DNA of 64,000 bases from NCBI RefSeq assembly GCF_000720175.1, contig NZ_JOIX01000040.1, forward strand, positions 4,048 through 68,047, read 5' to 3'. Shown here piece by piece: positions 45,654-54,183 of the stretch (position 1 is the first letter of the stretch; every line of letters begins with the position of its first letter). The notes beneath the pieces were generated by a model. That model saw nothing but the letters and a program-made list of their open reading frames with translations. It was not told where the DNA came from and ran no database searches. Made by a program: the position numbers and the translations under genes. The DNA comes from Streptomyces sp. NRRL S-337. Lineage in GTDB: Bacteria > Actinomycetota > Actinomycetes > Streptomycetales > Streptomycetaceae.

Positions 45654-46730
45654 TCAGTCGCGCGTGCGGCCCGCGTCCTGCGGCCCGTCCAGCTCCGCCG
45701 GTGCCGTGCTGATCCGCGGCAGCGCGTAGGCGTGCTCGGTCCGCAGCCATTCGAGCATCCGCTCGCGGACCTCGCAGCGCACGGACCAGATCGCGTCCGC
45801 GTCCCGGGCGGTGACCAGCGCCCGCACCAGGATCGTGGTCGGCGTGGTGTCGGTGACCACCAGGCTCCAGGCCCGGCCGTCCCAGTCCGCGCACTCCTGG
45901 AGGACCTCCAGCAGGTGCTGCCGCATCTTCTCCACCGGCGCGCTGTGGTCGAGGTGGAAGAAGACCGTGCCGGTCATCTGGGCGCCGCCGCGCGACCAGT
46001 TCTCGAACGGCTTGCCGGTGAAGTACGACACCGGCATGGTGATCCGCCGCTCGTCCCAGGTCCGCACGGTCAGGAAGGTCAGGGTGATCTCCTCGACGGT
46101 GCCCCATTCGCCGTCCACCACGACCGTGTCGCCGATCCGCACCATGTCGCCGAAGGCGATCTGCAGCCCCGCGAAGAGGTTGCCGAGGGTGGACTGGGCG
46201 GCGATACCGGCGACGATGCCCAGCAGCCCGGCCGAGGCCAGCATGGACGTGCCGACCGTCCGCATCTCCGGGAACGTCAGCAGCATCGAGGCGGCCGCGA
46301 CGACGGTCACCACCGCCGTCACCACCCGCTGGATCAGCGTCACCTGGGTGCGCACCCGCCGCACCCGCGCCACGTCCCGGGCGCTCGCCGCGTAGCGGGA
46401 GTACGACGACTCCACTATCGCCGCCGCGGCACGGATGGCCAGCCAGGCGGTGGCCGCGATCAGCACCAGGCTGAGCGTCTGGCCGATCCCCGCCTCGTGA
46501 TTCTCGACGGCCTTCAGCCCGGTCTCGTCGTACGCGCCGCGCAGCATGGCCGCGCACAGCGCCACCTGCAGCGGTATCCGGCAGCGCCGCAGCAGCCCCC
46601 ACAGGGGGGTCTCGGGGTGCGCGGCGTCCACCCGGCGCAGCGCCCGGTCGGCGAGCCAGACCAGGACGAGCGTGATGACGACGGAGCCGCCCAGGACGGC
46701 GATGGGGCGCAGCACGTCCTCCACGGACAC
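45654..46730 (-). CDS. MscS-family mechanosensitive channel
   Basis: The 358-residue membrane protein has about four N-terminal helices. It then has the MscS pore helix and beta domain with ASMLASAGLLGIVAGIAAQSTLGNLFAGLQIAFGD (in adjoining parts, about residues 160-195) and MVRIGDTVVVDGEWGTVEEITLTFLTVRTWDERR. The Gly/Ala-rich pore helix is typical. Such channels release solutes on osmotic downshock. GTG 46730 follows CCGAGGAGGAATCC. It diverges from the hydrolase gene by about 105 bp. Confidence 0.92.
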   Translation of the reverse strand: MSVEDVLRPIAVLGGSVVITLVLVWLADRALRRVDAAHPETPLWGLLRRCRIPLQVALCAAMLRGAYDETGLKAVENHEAGIGQTLSLVLIAATAWLAIRAAAAIVESSYSRYAASARDVARVRRVRTQVTLIQRVVTAVVTVVAAASMLLTFPEMRTVGTSMLASAGLLGIVAGIAAQSTLGNLFAGLQIAFGDMVRIGDTVVVDGEWGTVEEITLTFLTVRTWDERRITMPVSYFTGKPFENWSRGGAQMTGTVFFHLDHSAPVEKMRQHLLEVLQECADWDGRAWSLVVTDTTPTTILVRALVTARDADAIWSVRCEVRERMLEWLRTEHAYALPRISTAPAELDGPQDAGRTRD

Positions 46731-46834
46731 GGATTCCTCCTCGGCTGGGATGCGCTGTCTGTGCGGGTACCCGGTCCTGCCGACCGTAACTGGCAGGATG
46801 GAAGGAGAGCGATCCGATCAAGGGAAGTGATGCA

Positions 46835-47440
46835 GTGCCGGCCTCCAGCGAGCCCGCGACCAGCGGGGTTTTGACGATTGTGCTGTTCCACTCGGTGTGC
46901 GGGCTGCGCCCCGCGGTCCACTCGGCCGCGGCCCGGCTGCGCGCCGCGGGACACGAGGTGATCGTCCCCGACCTGTTCGACGGGCGGACCGCCGACTCCG
47001 TGCCGGACGGCATCCTGATCAAGGACGAGATCGGCAAGGAGGAGCTGCTCAAGCGCGCCATCACGGCCGTCGCCCCGTACTCCGAGCGCGGGCTGGTCTA
47101 CGCCGGCTTCTCCTTCGGCGGCGCGGTCGCCCAGAACCTCGCGCTGGGCGACGAGAAGGCCCGCGGGCTGCTGCTGATGCACGGCACCTCGGACATCGCC
47201 GAGGGCGCGGTCGTCGACGAGCTGCCGGTGCAGCTGCACGTCGCCGACCCCGATCCGTTCGAGCCGCACGACTGGCTGACCGCCTGGTACCTGCAGATGC
47301 GCCGGGCCGGCGCGGACGTGGAGGTCTTCCGCTACGCCGGCGCCGGCCACCTCTTCACCGACCCCGACCTGCCGGACTACGACGCGGAGGCGGCGGAGAG
47401 CGCCTGGAAGGTGGCGCTGGGGTTCCTGGCGGAAATCTGA
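46835..47440 (+). CDS. Dienelactone-hydrolase-family protein
   Basis: The 201-residue alpha/beta hydrolase has the family length and core: VLFHSVCGLRPAVHSAAARLRAAGHEVIVPDLFDG, the nucleophile elbow GFSFGGAVAQ, LLLMHGTSD, and a C-terminal YAGAGHLFTDPDLPDYD holding the catalytic His. The nucleophile is Ser rather than the Cys of true dienelactone hydrolases, so a general esterase role is more likely. GTG 46835 follows AAGGGAAG. TGG-CAGGAT (46794-46799) resembles an extended -10 box giving a short leader. Confidence 0.88.
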   Translation: MPASSEPATSGVLTIVLFHSVCGLRPAVHSAAARLRAAGHEVIVPDLFDGRTADSVPDGILIKDEIGKEELLKRAITAVAPYSERGLVYAGFSFGGAVAQNLALGDEKARGLLLMHGTSDIAEGAVVDELPVQLHVADPDPFEPHDWLTAWYLQMRRAGADVEVFRYAGAGHLFTDPDLPDYDAEAAESAWKVALGFLAEI

Positions 47441-47446
47441 GGACTT

Positions 47447-47474
47447 CGGGCCAGGGGAGTCACCCCTTGGCCCG
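47447..47474. terminator. Bidirectional hairpin between convergent genes
   Basis: CGGGCCA-GGGG (47447-47457) pairs with CCCC-TTGGCCCG (47463-47474) with one bulged base. It sits between the hydrolase stop and the phoD stop and could serve both. Confidence 0.65.
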
Positions 47475-47485
47475 CCGCCCCGGTC

Positions 47486-49129
47486 CTAGCCCGCCGGCCG
47501 GTCCGCCCGCTCGATCTGCTGGGTGCCGCTCCGGGTGCGGTAGGAGCGCAGCAGGCTGCTGGTCGCGTTCGGGTCGGTCTTGTCGGAGATGCCGTAGTAG
47601 TCCATCTGCGTGCGCTCGGCCTGGACGTCCAGGACCCCGTAGCCGTGCGAGTCCATGTCCAGCCACTTCACGTGCCGGTTGGCGGCCCGGATGGCGGCGA
47701 CCCCGGCCAGCGAGACGGTGTGCGGGGCGACGTGCAGGAAGTCGTCGACGTTGTCGGAGGTGACGGAGGTGACCACGAACTCCGTCGCCACCGGCGGGGT
47801 GGCGGGGTAGGTCGCCGCCTTCAGCGGGACGTCGTTGGCCCAGGCCATGTGGATGTCGCCGGTCAGGAAGACGGTGTTGTCGATCCCGCGGTCGCTGAGG
47901 TGGCTGAGCAGTTCGCGCCGGTCGTCGGTGTAGCCGTCCCACTGGTCGGTGTTGATCGCCAGGCCCTCCTTGGGTATCCCGAGGATCTCGGCGAGCGGGC
48001 CGAGCAGACGCGCCGGTATGGAGCCGAAGGCGACCTGGGAGATCATCACCGAGGTGCCGACCAGCCGCCAGGCGGTGTCGGAGCGTTCGAGACCGGCCTT
48101 GAGCCAGTCCAGCTGGGCCCGCCCGGTGATCGTCCGGCCCGGGTCGTCGACCGCGCCGCTGCCCGGTGCCGCCTGCTGGTCGCGGAACGACCGCAGGTCC
48201 AGCAGGTGAAGATCGGCGAGGTTGCCGAAGCGCAGCCGGCGGTAGGTGGTCCCGGCGACGGACGGCCGCACCGGCATCCACTCGAAGTACGCCTGCTTCG
48301 CCGCGGCCATCCGGGCGGACCAGGAACCCTCGGTGTCCGGCTGGTGGTTGACCGCACCGCCCTTCCAGGCGTTGTCGGCGAACTCGTGGTCGTCCCAGAT
48401 GGCGATGACCGGGTGGGTGGCGTGCATCGCCAGCGCGTCCGGGTCGGTCTTGTGGACGCCGTGCCGGATCCGGTAGTCGGCGAGGGTGAGCAGTTCGTGG
48501 GCGGGGGAGTGCGGACGCACGACGTACTTGAAGTCCGGGTACTCGCCGGACTTGTACTCGTAGAGGTAGTCGCCGAGGTGCAGCACCGCGTCCAGCTCGG
48601 TGCGGGCCGCCAGGTGGCGGTAGGGCGAGAAGTACCCGGATTCCCAGTTGGCGCAGGAGACCACGCCGAAGCGGACGTTGCCCGGCGCGGCGTCGTGCGC
48701 GGGGGCGGTGCGGGTGCGGCCGACGGGGGAGTGCTGCCCGCCCGCGGTGAAGCGGTAGTAGTAGGTGGTGGCCGGCCGCAGGCCGCGGACGTCCGCCTTG
48801 ACGGTGTGGTCGTGGGCCGCCGAGGTGGTCACCTTCCCCCGGGCGACGGTGGTGCCGAAGCCCTTGTCGGCGGACACCTCCCAGGCCACCTCCGTGGCCG
48901 GGCCGCGGCCGGAGCCCGGCGTGGCCGACGGGTCCGGGGTGACCCGGGTCCACAGCAGTACGCCGTCCGGCAGCGGGTCCCCCGAAGCGACCCCGTGCTG
49001 GAAGAACGAGCCCTGGCCCGGGCCCTGTTGGGCGTGGGCGGCGGTGGCACCGGCGAGCGGCAGGAGGGCGGCGGTGGCGGCGACGGCCGTGACGGCGGTG
49101 CGGCGCGAGATCTGGTCGTGATCGGTCAC
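47486..49129 (-). CDS. phoD: Tat-exported PhoD-like alkaline phosphatase
   Basis: The 547-residue secreted metallophosphatase begins with a twin-arginine signal peptide ([20 protein letters not shown], residues 7-26, with AHA before the cut). It follows with the PhoD N-terminal fibronectin-like domain ([18 protein letters not shown]) and the catalytic domain with [37 protein letters not shown], and TGDIHMAW. These ligands fit the Ca/Fe-dependent PhoD enzymes. GTG 49129 is chosen. PhoD genes are usually PhoP-controlled, but I find no clear PHO box. Confidence 0.93.
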   Translation of the reverse strand: MTDHDQISRRTAVTAVAATAALLPLAGATAAHAQQGPGQGSFFQHGVASGDPLPDGVLLWTRVTPDPSATPGSGRGPATEVAWEVSADKGFGTTVARGKVTTSAAHDHTVKADVRGLRPATTYYYRFTAGGQHSPVGRTRTAPAHDAAPGNVRFGVVSCANWESGYFSPYRHLAARTELDAVLHLGDYLYEYKSGEYPDFKYVVRPHSPAHELLTLADYRIRHGVHKTDPDALAMHATHPVIAIWDDHEFADNAWKGGAVNHQPDTEGSWSARMAAAKQAYFEWMPVRPSVAGTTYRRLRFGNLADLHLLDLRSFRDQQAAPGSGAVDDPGRTITGRAQLDWLKAGLERSDTAWRLVGTSVMISQVAFGSIPARLLGPLAEILGIPKEGLAINTDQWDGYTDDRRELLSHLSDRGIDNTVFLTGDIHMAWANDVPLKAATYPATPPVATEFVVTSVTSDNVDDFLHVAPHTVSLAGVAAIRAANRHVKWLDMDSHGYGVLDVQAERTQMDYYGISDKTDPNATSSLLRSYRTRSGTQQIERADRPAG

Positions 49130-49220
49130 GGCCGCTCACCCTACTGGCCGGTAGACGGTCAACGGGAGGGCGGTGCAGGGGAATTACCCGGAATTCGCCC
49201 TCCCGTTGCCGGACGTCCGC

Positions 49221-50171
49221 TCAGTGGGAGCCGGTGGGGTCCTTTTCGCCCTCGCGAATACCCTTTCCACCGCTCTTGCCGGAATCCCCGCCGGAGTTCT
49301 TGCCGGCGTCCGCCCCGGCGCCCGCGCCCTTCGCCGGGCCGAACTCCTTGTCGATCATCTTCTCGAAGGCGGCCTTCGCCAGCCGGTTGTACTGCGCCTG
49401 CGTCATCCGCGGATCCTGCGGGATCTGGGGCATCACCAGCTTCTTGTCGCCGTGCATGAACGTCGGCGTGCCCTTGACGCCCTTGCGGCCGAACAGCGCG
49501 GTCATGTCCATCGCCCAGCGGTCGTAGGTGCCCTTCTTGACCGCCGTCTCGAACGCCTTGTTGTTCTTCAGCTCCGGCACGTCGGCCGCGACCTTGAGCA
49601 GCTCGGAGTCCTTGGCGTAGAGGTCCTCGCGCTCGTCCGGGTGGTACTTCCCCGAGTACAGCGCGGACTTGTACTTCAAGAACGCCTCGGGGCTGACGTT
49701 GAGCGCCGCGCCCAGGGCACTCAGCGCGTTCTTGGACCCCTCGCCGCCCTGCATCCCGTCGATGAACGTGTACATCGTGAAGCGGACCTTGTAGCGGCCG
49801 TCGTGGAGGTCCTTCAGGAGCGCCGAGCCGCTGCTCTGCTCGAAGGCCGCGCACGCCGGACAGCGGACGTCCTCGAAGACCTCCATGGTCTCCTTGGCCT
49901 TCGGGTCGCCGATCAGGATCTCGGTGTGGTCCTTGCCCTGGGTGTGCGCCGGGGCGACCTGCCGGGCCTCCTTGGCGGCCTCCCAGCCGGTCGGCTCGTT
50001 GGCCTTGACGACGGCGAAGCCGATCCCGCCGGCCACGGCGAGCACGCCGACCACGGCGCCGGCCACGACGAGCTGCCGGCGCAGCCGCTCCTTCTTCTTC
50101 TGCCGCTCGCGCTCGGCGCGGATGCGCTCGCGGGCCGCCTGCTTGTTGCCCTGGCTGTTGCGGTTGCTCAT
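49221..50171 (-). CDS. Membrane-anchored DsbA-like thioredoxin-fold protein, copy 1
   Basis: The 316-residue protein has a basic N-terminus (SNRNSQGNKQAARERIRAER), one membrane helix (about residues 33-55) and an extracytoplasmic DsbA-like domain with Cys104-Pro-Ala-Cys107. KGTPTFM probably holds the cis-Pro. The C-terminal 45 residues are Gly/Lys/Asp-rich. It is a paralogue of the 50866-51732 gene, the first 30 residues being nearly identical. ATG 50171 follows GAGGGGACC and lies 43 bp after its membrane-protein neighbour. It may oxidise or isomerise disulfides of exported proteins. Confidence 0.88.
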   Translation of the reverse strand: MSNRNSQGNKQAARERIRAERERQKKKERLRRQLVVAGAVVGVLAVAGGIGFAVVKANEPTGWEAAKEARQVAPAHTQGKDHTEILIGDPKAKETMEVFEDVRCPACAAFEQSSGSALLKDLHDGRYKVRFTMYTFIDGMQGGEGSKNALSALGAALNVSPEAFLKYKSALYSGKYHPDEREDLYAKDSELLKVAADVPELKNNKAFETAVKKGTYDRWAMDMTALFGRKGVKGTPTFMHGDKKLVMPQIPQDPRMTQAQYNRLAKAAFEKMIDKEFGPAKGAGAGADAGKNSGGDSGKSGGKGIREGEKDPTGSH

Positions 50172-50214
50172 GTGGGGGTCCCCTCGAAGGTGGTGTGGTG
50201 GTGCGTACGGAAGG

Positions 50215-50763
50215 TCAGACGGCGGCCGGGCGGGGCGGGCCGCGGCGCCGGACGCAGTGCACGAGGAGAGGGAGCGGACGGGCCGGCGGCAGTGGGTGCA
50301 GCGGACGGACCCGGCGGCGGGGCGGGAGCAGTGCCGCCGCGGCCACCGCGGCCGCGGTCAGCAGCGGGCGGAAGGTGGCGGCCGCCGCGGCGCGCAGCAG
50401 CGCGTCCAGGGCGGCGTCCCCGCGGTGCAGCCAGCCGGCGGCGAGCAGACCGACCCCGCCGGCCGGCCCGTAACAGGTGTGCTGCCCGGCGGTGAAGACG
50501 GCGGCCGGCTCCAGCGGCACCAGCAGCCCGGCCACGGCCCGGTAGCCGCGCTTCCGGCCGGTCGGCGGACAGGCCGCGGCGAAGACCCCGGCGCAGATCG
50601 CGGCGACCGCGGCGGGCGGCAACGGGGCGTGCGAGAGCAGCACATGGGAGGCCGCGGACAGCGTGGTGCACAGGGCGGTGAACAGCGCCGCCCGCACCAC
50701 CCTGAGCTGAACCGCCGGTGCGCCCGCAGGCCGGGCGCCCGGGCGCACTCCCGTCGCCTGCAC
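50215..50763 (-). CDS. Polytopic Cys-containing membrane protein, short copy
   Basis: The 182-residue Ala/Leu-rich membrane protein is clearly paralogous to the protein at 51851-52528. Shared blocks are RAALFTALC, SHVLLS, GQHTCYGPAGG, VGLLAAGWLHRG, FRPLL and LPLLVHCVRRRGPP. Compared with the other copy it lacks about 47 residues, with PAGG joined directly to VGLLAAGW, which removes a membrane segment and one Cys. Start GTG 50763 is my choice by alignment; ATG 50814 is possible but lies upstream of a TTGACC box. It is encoded directly before the DsbA-like gene. No family name comes to mind. Confidence 0.7.
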   Translation of the reverse strand: MQATGVRPGARPAGAPAVQLRVVRAALFTALCTTLSAASHVLLSHAPLPPAAVAAICAGVFAAACPPTGRKRGYRAVAGLLVPLEPAAVFTAGQHTCYGPAGGVGLLAAGWLHRGDAALDALLRAAAAATFRPLLTAAAVAAAALLPPRRRVRPLHPLPPARPLPLLVHCVRRRGPPRPAAV

Positions 50764-50814
50764 GGTCGGGAGTCTGCCATGTTCACGGCATCCGGCCGGG
50801 TCAAGATTTGGCAT

Positions 50815-50843
50815 CGGCCGGCGTGCGGACCGCACGCCGGCCG
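50815..50843 (-). terminator. Hairpin after DsbA-like copy 2
   Basis: CGGCCGGCGTGCGG (50815-50828) and its perfect complement (50830-50843) flank a single base, so the real loop is a few bases. It begins 23 bases after the stop of the 50866-51732 gene on the minus strand and should separate the two modules. Confidence 0.75.
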
Positions 50844-50865
50844 GGGAACACCACGGACCGTCAGG

Positions 50866-51732
50866 TCAGTGCTTGAGCTCCTTGTCGACCATCGAGTTGA
50901 AGGCCGCGACGGTGGACGGCGCCACCTTGCCCTGCGGGCTGTCCGTGCCGATGACGGTGTCGTTGACCTTCAGGGTCGGGGTGCTGGTGACGTCCTTGTG
51001 GGAGTTGAACTCGGTGGACATCTCCAGCGCCCACCGGTCGTACGTCCCGGCCTTGACGGCCTTCTGGAACGCCGCGTTGCCCTTCAGCGCCGGAATGGTG
51101 TCGGCGACCTTGATCAGGTAGCTGTCGTCGGCGAACTTGTCCGGCCCGGTCTCCTCCGGGTGGAACTCCTTCGAGTACAGCGCGTACTTGTACTTCAGGA
51201 AGGCGTCCGGACTGACGTTGAGCGCGGCGCCCAGCGCGGACAGCGCGTTCTTGGAGCCGGTGCCCTTGAGGTTGGCGTCGAGGAACGTGCCGAGGTGGTA
51301 CTCGGCCTTGTACCGGCCGTCCTTGATGTCCTTCTCGACGGTCGCGCCGACGTTCTGCTCGAAGGCCGCGCAGCCCGGGCAGCGCGGGTCCTCGAAGAGG
51401 CCGAGGGTGTTCTTGGCGTCCGGCTTGCCGACGACGACGGTCGTGCCCTTGGCGCCGGTGGTGTTCGCGGGCTTGACCAGCTTGGCCTTGGCGGCCTTCG
51501 CCCACACCGTGCTGTCGCCCGCGCTGGCCGCGGCGTCGCCGCCGGAGGAGCTGCCGCCCCCCGAGGTGGCGACCGCGACCCCGATGCCGCCGGCGATCGC
51601 CAGCACGCCGACGATCGCACCGCCGACGATCAGCTGCCGGCGCATCCGGTCCTTCTTCGCCTGCCGCTCGCGCTCGGCGCGCAGTCGCTCGCGGGCTGCC
51701 TGCTTGTTGGACTGGCTGTTGCGGTTGCTCAT
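50866..51732 (-). CDS. Membrane-anchored DsbA-like thioredoxin-fold protein, copy 2
   Basis: The 288-residue protein has the same design as copy 1: basic N-terminus (SNRNSQSNKQAARERLRAER), membrane helix (about 33-55), a Gly/Ser linker, and a DsbA-like domain with Cys118-Pro-Gly-Cys121 (EDPRCPGCAAFEQ). SKNALSALGAALNVSP is identical in both copies. VTSTPTLKVND should hold the cis-Pro. It has no Gly-rich C-tail. ATG 51732 follows GAGCAGGAAG. It lies 118 bp after the long membrane protein gene. The CPGC versus CPAC difference suggests different redox potentials. Confidence 0.88.
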   Translation of the reverse strand: MSNRNSQSNKQAARERLRAERERQAKKDRMRRQLIVGGAIVGVLAIAGGIGVAVATSGGGSSSGGDAAASAGDSTVWAKAAKAKLVKPANTTGAKGTTVVVGKPDAKNTLGLFEDPRCPGCAAFEQNVGATVEKDIKDGRYKAEYHLGTFLDANLKGTGSKNALSALGAALNVSPDAFLKYKYALYSKEFHPEETGPDKFADDSYLIKVADTIPALKGNAAFQKAVKAGTYDRWALEMSTEFNSHKDVTSTPTLKVNDTVIGTDSPQGKVAPSTVAAFNSMVDKELKH

Positions 51733-51850
51733 GACTTCCTGCTCCGTGGGGTCCGTGGGACGGGTGTGCGTGCTGCGGGAGGCGTACGCGGCGCGGGTGA
51801 GCGTACGCGTACGGCGCGGCCGGGCCGCGCGGGCCGGGGGAGAACCGGCC

Positions 51851-52528
51851 TCAGGCGGCGAGCACGCAGGGCGGCCCGCGGCGCACGACGCAGTGCACGA
51901 GCAGGGGGACGGCGCGGGCCCGCGGCCCGGTCCGTACGGAGGCCGGGACGGGGCGCGGCCGGGCGGCCGTGGTGCCGATGACCGCGACCGCGATCAGCAG
52001 CGGGCGGAACGCGACCGCGCAGACCGCGCCGAGCAGCTGGGCCAGCGCGGCCTCACCGCGGCGCAGCCAGCCGGCCGCCAGCAGCCCGACGGCCAGGTGC
52101 GCCGCGAGCAGCAGCAGCCAGGCCGAGGCGGGCACGGAAGGCTCGTCGGTCAGCCGCAGGAAGGGGGCACCCACGCTCCCGCCGCCGCAGAGCAGGTCCA
52201 CCCCGAGCGAGCGCAGCGGGCCGGCCACCGGGCCGCCCGCCGCGCCGTAGCAGGTGTGCTGACCGAGGCTGAACACCAGGTCGGCGGCGAGCTCCAGGGG
52301 GAGCAGCAGCGCCGCGATCCGCCAGTAGCCGCGCTCCCGGCCGGCCAGCGCGTAGGCGAGCGCGAAGACGGCGGCGCAGAGCGCGGCGACGGTGGTGAGG
52401 GGGAGCGGCATACGGGACAGCAGCACGTGGGAGCCCGCGGACAGCGACACGCACAGCGCCGTGAAGAGCGCCGCGCGCAGTGCCCGCAGGTGTGCCGCCG
52501 AGATGTCCATCGCTGCCGAGTGTGCCAT
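51851..52528 (-). CDS. Polytopic Cys-containing membrane protein, long copy
   Basis: The 225-residue protein has five to six hydrophobic segments and conserved cysteines at 26, 51, 93 (GQHTCYG), 114, 170, 213 (LLVHCVVRRG) and 221. The pairing of this protein with a DsbA-like protein is repeated in the neighbouring module, so it may pass electrons to or from the thioredoxin partner. It does not look like DsbB, DsbD or VKOR, since no CxxC is present. ATG 52528 is my choice; ATG 52510 is also possible and neither has a clear ribosome site. It is the first gene of the leftward series. Confidence 0.72.
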   Translation of the reverse strand: MAHSAAMDISAAHLRALRAALFTALCVSLSAGSHVLLSRMPLPLTTVAALCAAVFALAYALAGRERGYWRIAALLLPLELAADLVFSLGQHTCYGAAGGPVAGPLRSLGVDLLCGGGSVGAPFLRLTDEPSVPASAWLLLLAAHLAVGLLAAGWLRRGEAALAQLLGAVCAVAFRPLLIAVAVIGTTAARPRPVPASVRTGPRARAVPLLVHCVVRRGPPCVLAA

Positions 52529-52599
52529 GCGCGGGGATAAGTGGCGCCTAAGGGGACGGGGGGCCCGACCAGGCATGATCGGGACCCGCCCGCTCCCGG

Positions 52600-53964
52600 C
52601 TAGGCCTCCTTCAGGCCCGGGATCCGGCCGTTGCGGAAGAGGTCGACGAAGATCTGGTGGTCGGCGCGGGCCCGGGCGCCGTAGGAGTGCGCGAAGTCCA
52701 CCAGCAGCGGGGCGAAGCCGTCCTCGTCGGCGGCGATCGCCGCGTCGATGGCCCGCTCGGTCGAGAACGGGACCAGGGAGTGGCCGCTCTCGTCGTCCGC
52801 CGCGGCGTGCATGGTGGCCGTGGCGCGGCCCAGGTCGGCGACGACCGCGGCGATCTCCTCCGGGTCGTCGATGTCCGACCAGTCCAGGTCGACCGCGTAC
52901 GGCGAGATCTCGGCGACCAGCTGGCCGGTGCGGCGCCCGTCCTCCTCGATCTCGGTCCAGCCCAGCCACGGGTCGGCGTGGTCCTGCAGGGCGCGCTGGG
53001 AGATGACCGTGCGGTGGCCCTCGTGCTCGAAATAGCCGCGGACCGCGGGGTCGGTGATGTGCCGGGACACCGCCGGGGTCTGCGCCTGCTTCATGTAGAT
53101 CACGACGTCGTTCTCCAGGGCGTCGCTGTTGCCCTCCAGGAGGATGTTGTACGACGGCAGGCCGGCCGAACCGATGCCGATCCCGCGCCGGCCCACCACG
53201 TCCTTGACCCGGTAGGAGTCCGGCCGGCCCAGGCTCGACTCCGGCAGCGTCTCCAGATAGCCGTCGAACGCGGCGAGCACCTTGTAGCGGGTCGCCGCGT
53301 CCAGCTCGACGCTGCCGCCGCCCGCGGCGAAGCGCCGCTCGAAGTCGCGGATCTCGGTCATCGAGTCCAGCAGCGCGAAGCGGGTCAGCGACCGGGCGTC
53401 GCGCAGCGCGTCCAGCAGCGGGCCCTCGGCGGTGTCCAGGCTGAAGGGCGGCACCGCGTCCTTGTCGGCCCGCTTCGTGCCGGAGGCCAGCGCGTGGATC
53501 CGCTCCCGGTAGGCACCGGCGTATATCCGCACCAGGTGGGTGATCTGCTCGTCACTGAGCGCCTTGGCGTAGCCGATCAGCGCGACCGAGGCGGCGAACC
53601 GCTTGAGGTCCCAGGTGAACGGGCCGACGTACGCCTCGTCGAAGTCGTTGACGTTGAAGATCAGCCGGCCGGTGGCGTCCATGTACGTGCCGAAGTTCTC
53701 GGCGTGCAGATCGCCGTGGATCCACACCCGGCCGGTGCGCTCGTCCAGGTACGGTCCGCGGTCCGCGCCGTCCGCCAGGCCCCGGTAGAACAGGCAGGCC
53801 GTGCCCCGGTAGAAGGCGAACGCGGAGGCGGCCATCTTCCGGAATTTCACCCGGAATGCCGCGGGGTCGGCGGCGAGCAGCTCTCCGAAGGCGGTGTCGA
53901 AGACGGCGAGGATCTCCTCGCCGCGCTGCGCGGCGTCCTGCGCCGGGGCGTACTGGGACGGCAT
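52600..53964 (-). CDS. DUF2252 family protein
   Basis: The 454-residue soluble protein matches DUF2252. Kinase-like features are visible: MAASAFAFYRGTA, WIHGDLHAENFGTYMDATG (catalytic HGD.H..N) and FNVNDFDEAYVGPFTWDLKRFAAS (metal-binding Asp), then GVGS-like VVGRRGIGIGSAGLPSYNILLEG. These suggest a distant relation to aminoglycoside-phosphotransferase folds, but no substrate is known. ATG 53964 follows TCAGGAGGCACC. It diverges from dnaE. A much longer open frame reads on upstream but only as the antisense of dnaE. Confidence 0.88.
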   Translation of the reverse strand: MPSQYAPAQDAAQRGEEILAVFDTAFGELLAADPAAFRVKFRKMAASAFAFYRGTACLFYRGLADGADRGPYLDERTGRVWIHGDLHAENFGTYMDATGRLIFNVNDFDEAYVGPFTWDLKRFAASVALIGYAKALSDEQITHLVRIYAGAYRERIHALASGTKRADKDAVPPFSLDTAEGPLLDALRDARSLTRFALLDSMTEIRDFERRFAAGGGSVELDAATRYKVLAAFDGYLETLPESSLGRPDSYRVKDVVGRRGIGIGSAGLPSYNILLEGNSDALENDVVIYMKQAQTPAVSRHITDPAVRGYFEHEGHRTVISQRALQDHADPWLGWTEIEEDGRRTGQLVAEISPYAVDLDWSDIDDPEEIAAVVADLGRATATMHAAADDESGHSLVPFSTERAIDAAIAADEDGFAPLLVDFAHSYGARARADHQIFVDLFRNGRIPGLKEA

Positions 53965-54183
53965 CGCTGGGTGCCTCCTGAGGTGCGGAAAACAAGGGCG
54001 GAGAGCCGGAACTGACCGTGTGGGGGACACCCCCGGCGGGGCCGGGGGAGGGTCTGCCGGGACATCTGCCGGGACAACGGCCGAGGCTACCCACGAGTGC
54101 CCCGCGAGTGTCAGTGGGGAGTCGTAGACTTCGAGACCGTTCCGTCCACCAGTCGCCCACTTGTCTCCCGGAGGTCCCGCGCC

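Noticed and set aside
49130..49220. PHO box before phoD
   Set aside because: GTTGACC occurs once, but I cannot find the paired 11-bp direct repeats needed for a PhoP site.
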